DNA from: Flavobacteriales bacterium UBA5422
Lineage (GTDB): Bacteria; Bacteroidota; Bacteroidia; Flavobacteriales_D; Crocinitomicaceae
Assembly: GCA_002409405.1 (NCBI GenBank)
Contig: DHNG01000044.1
Location: forward strand, 10,798 to 56,587
Length of the DNA stretch: 45,790 nt
Direction of reading: 5' to 3'
Both the position numbers and the translations under genes were made by a program. The notes under the pieces were generated by a model that did no database searches, was not told the origin of the DNA, and saw only the letters and a program-made list of their open reading frames with translations. Shown here piece by piece: positions 22,861 through 31,464 of the stretch; position 1 is the stretch's first letter; each line of letters begins with the position of its first letter.

Positions 22861-24645
22861 TTACAATGAATATGTTCCGTCTGCGATCAGTTTCTGAGCA
22901 ATCAATTGACGGGTTTCTTTCGGGTTAATGCTTTCCAGTTTGGTAAAGCGTTTCAATCCCATTACCATCATTTTTAACTCGTCTCCTTCTGCAAATGAAT
23001 TCAGCACGTCTTTTCCCAGTTTGTTGATTTTGTCTGCTGCATCGTAGAAGTATGTTTTTACAATGGCAATCTGGATCGCTGCTGCTGCTTCACCTTTTGC
23101 TTCAATGAGTTTCTGAACGCGCAGCAATGCTGATTCTGCTTCATAAACAATGATTGCGATATCTGCAATTCCCATCAGCACTTCTTGCTCTTTGGACAAG
23201 GTGTTCATTAGTTTTTGTACCGCTGAACCTGCCACCATCAGAATGACTTTCTTAAATCCTTTCAATGCAGCCTGTTCCGCACCCAATGTTCCCTGAGGAG
23301 CTTCTCCGAATTCAGGAATACTCATTAATTCGTTGGCAACTGCCATTGCCGGCCCCATCAAATCCAATTCTCCTTTCATGGCACGGCGCAAGACCATTTC
23401 CACGATCAGCATGCGGTTGATCTCATTGGTTCCTTCGAAAATACGGTTGATGCGGGAATCCCGGTAAGCACGCTCCACACTTGACTCTGCAGAATATCCC
23501 ATCCCTCCGAAGATCTGAACGGCTTCATCCACCACATAATCCAATGTTTCTGAACCTGCCACCTTTAAGATCGCACATTCAGGGGCAAACAACTCAATTC
23601 CTTTTAAAGTTGCTGTTCCTTTGTCTAATCCTTCTGCGACATATGCTTGAATTGCGTCATCAATGTTTTGTCCCGCGCGATACAACGCAGATTCTGTTAC
23701 GAATGTACGGATTGCCTGTTCTGCAATTTTATAACGAATCGCTCCATATTTTGAGATCGGTCTTCCGAATTGCTCCCGCTCATTGGCATAGCGAATGGAA
23801 TCTCCAATGGCATCTTTTGCGCCACCGACAACACCGGCACCCAACTTAATTCGTCCGATGTTCAAAATATTCAGTGCAATCTTAAATCCGTTTTCACGTT
23901 CAGACAACATGTTTTCAACAGGAACTTTTACATTATTAAAGAATACCTGACGAGTTGAAGAGCCCTTAATCCCCATTTTCTTTTCTTCCGGGTTCAGAGA
24001 AATTCCTTCAGAATCTGCCTCCACCAAAAATGCTGTCAGTTTCGCATCGTCATCAATTTTGGCAAAAACAGTAAATAAATTAGCAAAACCACCGTTTGTA
24101 ATCCACATTTTTTGACCGTTCAGGGTGTAATATTTACCATCTTCGCTCAATACCGCTTTTGTTTTTCCTGAATTGGCATCCGATCCGGATCCTGGCTCTG
24201 TTAAACAATATGCGGCTTTCCATTCACCTGTTGCCAGTTTACCACTGTATTTCGCTTTTTGTTCCTCTGTTCCGTAATACAACAATGGCAACGAACCAAT
24301 ACCAGTATGTGCGCCATATGCTACTGAAAAAGAATATCCTTTCCCCAAGTGCTCTGTCGCTAAGAGTGATGTTTTGAAATCAACTCCCATCCCATTGTAC
24401 TGCTCAGGGACAGAAAGCCCCAATAAACCTAGCTCTCCTGCTTTTTCAAGTAAAGAAACCATCAATCCTTCTTCCATTTTATCTACCCGGTCCAAAACGG
24501 GAGTCACTTCCTGCGCAATGAAATCATCACACATCTGAGCGATCATTCGTTGCTCCTCTGTCCATTCTTCAGGAGTAAAAATTTCGTGCGGTAATGTATC
24601 CTTGATGATAAACTCACCGCCTTTAATTGCATTTTTTGTTGACAT
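22861..24645 (-). CDS. Acyl-CoA dehydrogenase, long (VLCAD-like) form
   Basis: 594 aa. A FAD-dependent acyl-CoA dehydrogenase core occupies about 1-400 (YCLTEPGSGSDANSG, KMWITNGGFANLFTVFAK, GGMGYSAESSVERAYRDSR, INRIFEGTNEINRM), followed by about 190 extra helical residues, as in very-long-chain/ACAD9-type enzymes. It oxidises acyl-CoA to trans-2-enoyl-CoA in fatty-acid beta-oxidation; chain-length preference is inferred from the long form. I start it at 24645 (MSTKNAIKGGEFIIKD). An in-frame ATG at 24675 would add ten residues. No other beta-oxidation gene is adjacent. Confidence 0.93.
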   Translation of the reverse strand: MSTKNAIKGGEFIIKDTLPHEIFTPEEWTEEQRMIAQMCDDFIAQEVTPVLDRVDKMEEGLMVSLLEKAGELGLLGLSVPEQYNGMGVDFKTSLLATEHLGKGYSFSVAYGAHTGIGSLPLLYYGTEEQKAKYSGKLATGEWKAAYCLTEPGSGSDANSGKTKAVLSEDGKYYTLNGQKMWITNGGFANLFTVFAKIDDDAKLTAFLVEADSEGISLNPEEKKMGIKGSSTRQVFFNNVKVPVENMLSERENGFKIALNILNIGRIKLGAGVVGGAKDAIGDSIRYANEREQFGRPISKYGAIRYKIAEQAIRTFVTESALYRAGQNIDDAIQAYVAEGLDKGTATLKGIELFAPECAILKVAGSETLDYVVDEAVQIFGGMGYSAESSVERAYRDSRINRIFEGTNEINRMLIVEMVLRRAMKGELDLMGPAMAVANELMSIPEFGEAPQGTLGAEQAALKGFKKVILMVAGSAVQKLMNTLSKEQEVLMGIADIAIIVYEAESALLRVQKLIEAKGEAAAAIQIAIVKTYFYDAADKINKLGKDVLNSFAEGDELKMMVMGLKRFTKLESINPKETRQLIAQKLIADGTYSL

Positions 24646-25259
24646 ATATTTAGAATTTGTAATTATCGTTTGCATAAAGATAAAAAAATATTTTAACTGT
24701 TATGCATGCATATTAATTTTTTACAAATAATTTGCGTTTCAACTATCGGGATGGTTCTCTATCAATGATGTACGGATAAGCTTATGATATACGGTCACTG
24801 AATGGAATAGCATGTAGGCATGCACCATCAGAACTTAATTGCAATAGAACGTGTGTAAACGAAGTGGGGGAAGATGATTTTTCTTGTATTTATTTATCGA
24901 TGCCAGAAAACAAAAAACCATCAAAAAAGTAGTAGTAAGTTAACTTGATTGATGGTTCCTAGACTGTAAGTTATGTTGCTGTTCACAACTTACATAAATA
25001 AAATCATAGTGATATTACAAAAGTAAGCGAAAACACCCCTCAAAAAACGCAACTAATTGATTTTAACTCGGTAAAAATCGCAACTAAAAAAGATGAAAAC
25101 AAAAATAAACTAAAAATCAACCATTTAGCAATAGAAATTTTTGATAAAAAAACAATAAATACCGTTGAAAACAGTTCTATAATCGACCAAAGGATATTGA
25201 TTGGATTTTTAAATTGCGATATTCACAACTTTCACCTTCTATTCATTTTTTGCTGATGA
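24646..25259. other. A/T-rich intergenic region with hairpins
   Basis: 614 bp without a credible gene. It holds the hairpin at 24916-24957, a second inverted repeat (GTAAGTT with AACTTAC) at about 24966-24992 and a minus-strand TACTTTTG near 25010-25020. The remainder is poly-A/T rich. The minus-strand element and hairpin together could define a short transcript of about 100 nt or a leader of the acyl-CoA dehydrogenase gene. Confidence 0.45.
24916..24957 (-). terminator. Hairpin with T-run, carrying a GTAGTAGTA motif in its loop
   Basis: Stem AACCATCAA with TTGATGGTT, a 24-nt loop, then on the minus strand TTTTGTTTT. Probable intrinsic terminator for a minus-strand transcript. The loop contains a 24-nt motif (24927-24950) that matches 19185-19208 (opposite strand) at 21 positions. 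Confidence 0.5.
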
Positions 25260-26288
25260 TCAATGTGCCTGGTTTTCACTTTCGAAAATAACTTTTTTCC
25301 GGTAGCGATCAATCATCTGAATAATCTCTGTAAAGTAACGGTCTCGTGTCTTGCTGTTTGTAAGACTGATCTTAGAAGAAGCCGAAATCATTTGTCCCAG
25401 TAATTTATGGGTATCATTCACATAATACTGGTTGGTTGTATGAATGGGATTCAGGAAGTTTTGTGTCAAAAACAACCCCTCTGCTTTTTCCGTTGTATAG
25501 TAAAACATCGCTGTAGCGTTCAGGATTTCGTTGTAATAAACCTCCAATTGATTTTCTGCGGAAGGGATTGGTTTTTTTCCGTATTCATACTTGACTCCGT
25601 TCCGGGCTTGTTCCTTGAGGTGTTTCACCAGGTGGATCATATCATTGTACAATTCTACTGCAACGCGGTTATCTATTTCATTGGATGTATAATAGTAATA
25701 CACTTCGCGCACAAATCCTTTTAACATATCCGGATCGTACAGTTCTTTCGAGGGTACTTTATTATACAATTTGAGAATTTCATAGCTTGTTTGCACCAAT
25801 CGCATTGAAAAATAAAAATCATCGTAGCTGACATTCTTCAGTGCATCCAATCGCATTTGTTTCTTGATCCAGAAGAATAATTTTGCTTTCAGCAGATTCG
25901 GAAAGTTAAATACAGGAAAAAACGGTGTATTGTTCACCGTCAGAATCATTCTCGGTGTACCTTGTTGGTGTAGTTGCTCCAGGTTTTGTCGAATGCGATC
26001 AAAATAAGCCTCCAGGCTGAATCCTTCTTCCATGATCGGATTGTAGTAAAACAAAGCTGCAGGTTCTTCTTTTCCCAGCAATGCATCTATTGATATCCCC
26101 AGCTGTTCCTTGATCTTATGCAAATCATCGAGGGTCACATCGGTTTCCATCCGGTACCTTCGGTAAACTGCATCTTTGCTGATTCCCAAAACCTCCGGCA
26201 TAACACTTCCGATTGTCTGTCCTTTTCGCTCAAGTTCGTATTGGATTTTTTGAAATAGTTTATGCTGTAATTCTCGTTTCTTCGACAT
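25260..26288 (-). CDS. HTH (BetR-like) regulatory protein
   Basis: 342 aa. Residues about 5-75 form a helix-turn-helix of the BetR/XRE kind (GKGISKDAVYRRYRMET-like region, TLDDLHKIKEQLGISIDALL). The remaining 265 residues are helical with no motif I recognise, and may sense a signal or make protein contacts. It is probably a cytoplasmic transcriptional regulator, seen as a conserved hypothetical in Bacteroidota. It lies alone between an A/T-rich region and an exported-protein gene; the target is unknown. Confidence 0.75.
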   Translation of the reverse strand: MSKKRELQHKLFQKIQYELERKGQTIGSVMPEVLGISKDAVYRRYRMETDVTLDDLHKIKEQLGISIDALLGKEEPAALFYYNPIMEEGFSLEAYFDRIRQNLEQLHQQGTPRMILTVNNTPFFPVFNFPNLLKAKLFFWIKKQMRLDALKNVSYDDFYFSMRLVQTSYEILKLYNKVPSKELYDPDMLKGFVREVYYYYTSNEIDNRVAVELYNDMIHLVKHLKEQARNGVKYEYGKKPIPSAENQLEVYYNEILNATAMFYYTTEKAEGLFLTQNFLNPIHTTNQYYVNDTHKLLGQMISASSKISLTNSKTRDRYFTEIIQMIDRYRKKVIFESENQAH

Positions 26289-26425
26289 TCGTTAGAGTTA
26301 ATTCCTTGGCTAAAATACAAATCTTACCTCTACGGTTTTTTTACTATTCTACACGTTTTTTTACCACATCTGATAAATACCCCTGCTATTTTCGATTTAT
26401 TTCATCAGCATCGGCTTCAGATCAG

Positions 26426-27496
26426 TTATAGTTGCTGGCGAAACAGCTTTTTATACGCATCTTCGAATGACGAAGTGTAGTCATAGTATAAAAAGCCATC
26501 ATGGACGATCAAACGGGCTGGAAATGAGTTGTTATGTATTTGTATCGATTTTACAGGACTAAAGTCCGTTTTGGAAAGTTCCGTAATGTACAGATGGCCG
26601 TTCACTGAGAAAGTTGTGTAAACGGTTTTGGTTACAGCATCATACAGCAGTTCTTTTTTCCATCCCGGGTGTTTGTGATAGGAAATCGGTTGTACAACTG
26701 GTTTATCCAGTCTATTTGGATCAAAACGAACCAATACATCGTTGTAATGATCAAAAATACAGATTTCATTTTCCCATACAAACAAAGGAATATAATCCGG
26801 TTTGGAAACCACAAACGTATAAAACATCAGGTCTTGAAACTTATCTCTGCTCGCAGCTAATTGTATGGTATTTATCTCCTGCATTTGACCATTGAAGCTG
26901 TATGCGTCGCTCTCAATTTGTTTCTTCCAGTCAATAGCAGCCAACACCTGAATGGTGTCTTCCGCCCGGTAAACCATTCTCAGTGAATGATCGTATTTGT
27001 CAATCGCATTAAATGTAACTGTTTGATTCGCATTAGAAAAAAACTTGTACAACAGGTAATTGTTTGTTTCTCCCATACAATCCGCATAATAATCGCGATA
27101 GAAGGAAATCGAATTGGGCTCATAAACACCGATCTCATCTGTTTGCTCTTGTACGCGATAAATACTGTCCGCGGAAATGATTTGTAAATCTCCCAAACAA
27201 TCCCGGTGTAACCGTTCCGGCTTAAAGGACAACAGAACGGTTGATTTCATCTTCAATTCTTCATCCAGTCGCGAGAGAAAATAGTTCTTTTTACCTTTTA
27301 AGAGTAAATACTTCCCTTTTTCATCAATGTGAAAATCCAGCAAATGAATATTTGGTTGTTTAAAAACAGTCTGTCCTGTGGCATTGATGGTTACCTCCGG
27401 AATGTTACGGATTTCTTTTAAAAATGTAGAGTCCTCCTGCCCAAAGATATAATTCACCAAAAAGCAGACAGCAATAGTAATAGTAAATCGCTTCAT
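26426..27496 (-). CDS. Exported protein of unknown function
   Basis: 356 aa from the ATG at 27496, with a signal peptide (MKRFTITIAVCFLVNYIFGQ). The body is a series of short beta strands with repeated sensor-like segments (IHLLDFHIDEKGKYLLLKG, VWENEICIFDHYNDVLVRFD, KTVYTTFSVNGHLYITELS) suggesting a beta-propeller. No family is recognised and no sorting domain is present at the C-terminus. It is divergent from the VWA gene. An in-frame TTG nine bases upstream is unlikely to be the start. Confidence 0.75.
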   Translation of the reverse strand: MKRFTITIAVCFLVNYIFGQEDSTFLKEIRNIPEVTINATGQTVFKQPNIHLLDFHIDEKGKYLLLKGKKNYFLSRLDEELKMKSTVLLSFKPERLHRDCLGDLQIISADSIYRVQEQTDEIGVYEPNSISFYRDYYADCMGETNNYLLYKFFSNANQTVTFNAIDKYDHSLRMVYRAEDTIQVLAAIDWKKQIESDAYSFNGQMQEINTIQLAASRDKFQDLMFYTFVVSKPDYIPLFVWENEICIFDHYNDVLVRFDPNRLDKPVVQPISYHKHPGWKKELLYDAVTKTVYTTFSVNGHLYITELSKTDFSPVKSIQIHNNSFPARLIVHDGFLYYDYTSSFEDAYKKLFRQQL

Positions 27497-27646
27497 ACGT
27501 ATCAACTTTAACTGAAAGGTACGATTTTAAATCATTGATTATAAAAATTTTATTTAAACTGATTAACAAATTGATTGTCTGGTCTGTTTTTTGTTTCTAT
27601 CAATTTTCGATAACATTTTCGCGTTCGTTTCGTTAAAGTACTATAT

Positions 27647-29062
27647 ATGCGTATTCTTTCATTTTTAATCGGGTTCATTGGTTTGTCTTTTTCTGTTTCG
27701 GGACAAATGGTATTCAATACACTCAAACACAACTTCGGGGAACTACAAAGTTATGATAACCAGTTTGTTGACATTACCATTACAAACCAGGGAATCAAGG
27801 ATGGATATATTCTCAGTGTGCGGAAACCCAGTGAGGTAATTTACATTCAAAACCGCGCTTTTGTACAGAAAGACAGTTCACTTACGCTTCGTTTCCAGGT
27901 CAATCCGCAAGAAAAAGGAAAATTCTCGTATACCATTGATATTTATACCAGTGATCAGGGAGATGCACATAAACTGGTACTGAGCGGCAATTTACTCGAA
28001 ATGGAAACAACTGGCCGCAGCAGCTTAACTGCCTGCCCTGATTTTAACTCCCATCCTGCAGGGAAAAAGCCCAATCAGTTTGACTTAACTGTTATCACGA
28101 TTGATGCCTCTACACGGGAAGAACTGAGTAAAAGTAAGGTTAGTATGATCCAGGACGGAACTGCGATCTGGACGGATGTAACAGATAAGAGCGGACGTAT
28201 CAAAAAACAGGGAACAATTGGCTTAGCGTACTTCTATGCCCGGAATGATGGATATTTGCCGGAAGAAAAGGGTGCATTTGTTAACAATGAACGGAATAAA
28301 GTGGTTATTGAATTGCGAAAAGATCCATCCAATGTAGTTGTGCCGGAGCCGGAAATCGTACAACAGCCACCTGCTCCCGAAATTGAAATTGATGTAACGG
28401 AAACCGAGCCGCCGGTTGTCACTGAAGTTCCTCCTTCTGTTCCATCACCAGAAACGGAAACGATTGTTTCCCTGGAAGAATTGGATGAAGACAACTTTGA
28501 TCCTTCTTTCTTTGCGCCGGTGAACCTGGTGTTTGTACTGGACATTTCTTCATCGATGAACCAGGGAGATAAAATGGAATTGATGAAGTATTCACTGAAC
28601 CAGCTTTCTGAGATGATCCGTCAGCAAGATAACATTGCGATCGTAACGTATGCTTCTCAGGCAAAAGTATTGCTTGCTCCGACTTCCGGTCAGGATAAAA
28701 ATGCTGTGCGGGAGCAGGTAAAAGGACTGAGGCCTTCCGGTATGACTGCGGGAGGAGACGGGATCAAACTGGGATTTGAACAGGCAGAAGCCGGTTTTCT
28801 GCAAGGAGGGATCAATCATGTTTTTGTCATCACTGATGGTGCGTTCAATCACAACAACTATGATTATAAAAAGCTCATCAAAAAGTACGCGAAGAAAAAC
28901 ATCCAACTTTCCGTTGTCGGGGTACTCAACGATGCAAAGGCAGAAACCTCCATGCGTGAGGTTGCTCAACTGGGAGAAGGTCAATACATCCCTGTGTTCA
29001 AATTATTGGATGCCGAACAGAATATCCGTCAGGCTGTACGAAAAATGGCATTTAAGAAATAA
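27647..29062 (+). CDS. Exported VWA-domain protein
   Basis: 471 aa. Signal peptide (MRILSFLIGFIGLSFSVSGQ), an N-terminal DUF1573-like beta-sandwich (about 22-120), a carboxypeptidase-regulatory-like beta domain (about 140-220), a Pro/Glu-rich linker (about 225-290), then a von Willebrand A domain (about 293-465). The VWA metal-binding motif is complete: DISSSMN, the Thr in GMTAGGDG and the Asp in ITDGAF. It probably binds a protein ligand in the periplasm or at the surface. It stands alone, with a hairpin about 85 bp downstream. Confidence 0.87.
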   Translation: MRILSFLIGFIGLSFSVSGQMVFNTLKHNFGELQSYDNQFVDITITNQGIKDGYILSVRKPSEVIYIQNRAFVQKDSSLTLRFQVNPQEKGKFSYTIDIYTSDQGDAHKLVLSGNLLEMETTGRSSLTACPDFNSHPAGKKPNQFDLTVITIDASTREELSKSKVSMIQDGTAIWTDVTDKSGRIKKQGTIGLAYFYARNDGYLPEEKGAFVNNERNKVVIELRKDPSNVVVPEPEIVQQPPAPEIEIDVTETEPPVVTEVPPSVPSPETETIVSLEELDEDNFDPSFFAPVNLVFVLDISSSMNQGDKMELMKYSLNQLSEMIRQQDNIAIVTYASQAKVLLAPTSGQDKNAVREQVKGLRPSGMTAGGDGIKLGFEQAEAGFLQGGINHVFVITDGAFNHNNYDYKKLIKKYAKKNIQLSVVGVLNDAKAETSMREVAQLGEGQYIPVFKLLDAEQNIRQAVRKMAFKK

Positions 29063-29389
29063 GCTGCACACCCTTCTGTTCCTAAAATACGGTCTCTTTT
29101 TAGTAATGATCACGGAAGTGAGGAGTCACTGGTGGGCATAAAAAAATCCCGCAAATTATTCGTTTACGGGACTTAGCTATTAATCGAAAATAAACAAGAG
29201 TACCCCTACTCCTGCAAAATCTTAATTCAATTTTGAGTGCCGAAGCATTTTCTACTTGCAAATGTGTAGTTAAATACTGAATTTTATAAACTAAAATAAA
29301 AAATCATTACGATACCCAATTTAATTTCATTTGCCTTAATTTTGATTTTAACTATTGATTATCAATGTTTTTTATAAAACAAAAATACA
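29063..29389. other. Intergenic region with a minus-strand terminator
   Basis: 327 bp between two plus-strand genes. It contains the hairpin at 29147-29171 and a plus-strand TAATTTTG element at 29337-29344, which probably drives the next gene. Nothing else is recognised. Confidence 0.5.
29147..29171 (-). terminator. Hairpin with a T-run on the minus strand
   Basis: TCCCG with CGGGA and an inner AAA/TTT helix, followed on the minus strand by seven T. No minus-strand gene lies upstream of it, so its transcript is unexplained; it may also act weakly on the VWA transcript. Confidence 0.5.
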
Positions 29390-30970
29390 ATGTCCAAATC
29401 ATCATCTGACCATTTAATTGAGCTAATTAACTCCCTTTCCAAGGCAGAAAAGCGCAATTTCAAGTTGTATGCAAAGCGCAATTCTTCCCAGGAAGACCTC
29501 AAATTTATTTTGTTGTTTGATTACATTGATAAGTGTTCCTGCTATTCTGACACAGACGCTCTGGCTAAAATTCCGGAGATTAAAAAAGAGCAGCTCTCTA
29601 ACATCAAGGCACATTTGTACAAGCAATTACTCGCCGGATTAAGGGTTTTGAACACCACCAAATATACACAGATAGAAATCCGGGAATACATCGATTATGC
29701 TGTCATTCTGCTCAATAAAGGATTTTACCACCAGGCATTGAAACAATTGGAAAAAGCCGGTCAGTTGGCAAAGAACGGAGGATACAACATCCTGGCACTT
29801 GAAGTAGTAGAACTTGAAAAAATAATTGAATCGCAATTCATTACCAAAACACTCAGCCAACGGGCAGATTACCTTACCCATCAAAGTTCTTCAAAAGAAG
29901 AACAGGTTTCCTATTCGGTCTTTTTTTCCAATCTGTCCCTCCAACTACACGCGCTCTATCTGAAGGTTGGATTTGTTCGCGATGAAAAGGAAAACCTGTT
30001 TGTGCAGCAATTTTTCCAGTCAAAAATGATTGCGTTTAAAATTCAGGAACTGGGTTTTGAGGGGAAGATATACTATTACAATGCAATGGTGAGTTACAAC
30101 CACATCATACAAGACTTTGTAATGTGTTATAAATATGCCCGTCAATGGGTTGATTTGTTTTATGAAAATCCGGAGTACATCGATTCCCGGAAGGAGATTT
30201 TTCTCCGGGCACAACACAACCTGCTTGGCGCATTGTTTCATTTGAGGGATTACAAACGTTTCAAGGAGGTTTTTGCAAAATACGATTCCGAAAAAGACAT
30301 CATGAAAGGCAAAGAAAACATCGAACAGGTGTACTTGCTTTACCTGCACATGAACCGCATTAATCAGTATTACTTCGAAGGAAATTTTGACGAAGGAATC
30401 CGGATTGTTCCGGAAATTCTTGATTTTATTGAGCGCTATCAATCCAAAATGGACGAGCACCAGATTGTTGTACTCAATTACAAAATTGCATGCCTCTACT
30501 TTGGTTCAGGTGACAATAAAACGACGATCCGCTACCTCAACAAGGTAATTCAATTCAAGGATTCCAGTATCCGGGAGGACATTCAATGTTTTGCCCGGAT
30601 TCTCAACTTGATTTCTCACTTTGAGTTGGGAAATAATGAGTTGGTGGAATACCAGGTAAAGAGCGTATACCGGTTTCTGATTAAAATGGGAGAATTACAC
30701 GGGGTCCAGAAAGAAATCTTTTTCTTCCTGCGACAACTTCCGTTTTCCTCACTCACGGATGTAAGAAAAGCATTTAAGGTACTGCACCGGAAACTGGTCA
30801 AACTAGCGCAGGATCCGTACGAAAAACGTGCATTCCTTTACCTGGACATTATTTCCTGGCTGGAATGTAAATTAGAAAACCGAACCGTGCAGGAAGTGAT
30901 TCGTGAAAAATTTGAGAAAGAAATTCAAACCGGAAGCAAATTGTATTTCCCGAAAGAAGAAGGTGTTTAA
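29390..30970 (+). CDS. Large helical-repeat (TPR-like) cytoplasmic protein
   Basis: 526 aa, no signal peptide and no membrane segment. It is almost entirely helical. It begins LIELINSLSKAEKRNFKLYA, followed by degenerate TPR/SEL1-like helix pairs through about residue 500 (for example AVILLNKGFYHQALKQLEKA, IACLYFGSGDNKTTIRYLNK). As I recall, such proteins are widespread as hypotheticals in Bacteroidota; the function is not known. The promoter is likely TAATTTTG at 29337-29344. It ends 7 bp from the convergent small exported-protein gene. Confidence 0.8.
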   Translation: MSKSSSDHLIELINSLSKAEKRNFKLYAKRNSSQEDLKFILLFDYIDKCSCYSDTDALAKIPEIKKEQLSNIKAHLYKQLLAGLRVLNTTKYTQIEIREYIDYAVILLNKGFYHQALKQLEKAGQLAKNGGYNILALEVVELEKIIESQFITKTLSQRADYLTHQSSSKEEQVSYSVFFSNLSLQLHALYLKVGFVRDEKENLFVQQFFQSKMIAFKIQELGFEGKIYYYNAMVSYNHIIQDFVMCYKYARQWVDLFYENPEYIDSRKEIFLRAQHNLLGALFHLRDYKRFKEVFAKYDSEKDIMKGKENIEQVYLLYLHMNRINQYYFEGNFDEGIRIVPEILDFIERYQSKMDEHQIVVLNYKIACLYFGSGDNKTTIRYLNKVIQFKDSSIREDIQCFARILNLISHFELGNNELVEYQVKSVYRFLIKMGELHGVQKEIFFFLRQLPFSSLTDVRKAFKVLHRKLVKLAQDPYEKRAFLYLDIISWLECKLENRTVQEVIREKFEKEIQTGSKLYFPKEEGV

Positions 30971-30977
30971 TTGCTCT

Positions 30978-31424
30978 TTAAAGCTTTAAGTTGGCTGACA
31001 CCCCGGCATAATTTACCATGGCCGTTTTTACTTCTTTGGAGGCTTTACTTTGATTGGCCTTGATAAAAGCGGCATCTTCTTTAATATTGGCAGTGTATTT
31101 CAATATTTTCGGAGCATTTTCCTGGATCATTAACCGCAAAAACCGGTATTCTACATTATTGGGACTGGACTGAATGGCTCCTTCGAGCAATGTTTTTCCT
31201 TCTTTAAATTTCTTGAGCTTATCTCCCGCCGTCTTCTGGTATTCGGCACTTTTCATCATAATTGTTCCATAATAGGCTTGCTGTTCCTCATTAGCCGTCG
31301 CTGCCGCTATTTTCTTCTCCAGTGCAACAATGGTCGATTGTTCTCCTGCCTCAAGTGTTTTGAAAAATTCTGCTTTAGAAAATGTTGTTGCGACAATTGC
31401 CAGAAGCGATAAAAGGTGTATCAT
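30978..31424 (-). CDS. Small exported protein of unknown function
   Basis: 148 aa with an N-terminal hydrophobic signal (MIHLLSLLAIVATTFS). The remainder is helical and Ala/Lys-rich, resembling one or two TPR pairs (KFKEGKTLLEGAIQSSPNN, VEYRFLRLMIQENAPKIL). Periplasmic location likely. It is 40 bp after the acyltransferase gene on the same strand, so it may be the last gene of that transcript. Function unknown. Confidence 0.72.
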   Translation of the reverse strand: MIHLLSLLAIVATTFSKAEFFKTLEAGEQSTIVALEKKIAAATANEEQQAYYGTIMMKSAEYQKTAGDKLKKFKEGKTLLEGAIQSSPNNVEYRFLRLMIQENAPKILKYTANIKEDAAFIKANQSKASKEVKTAMVNYAGVSANLKL

Positions 31425-31464
31425 TTGTATTTTTTTGATTGTTTAACAAAATGTAAGCCACAAC

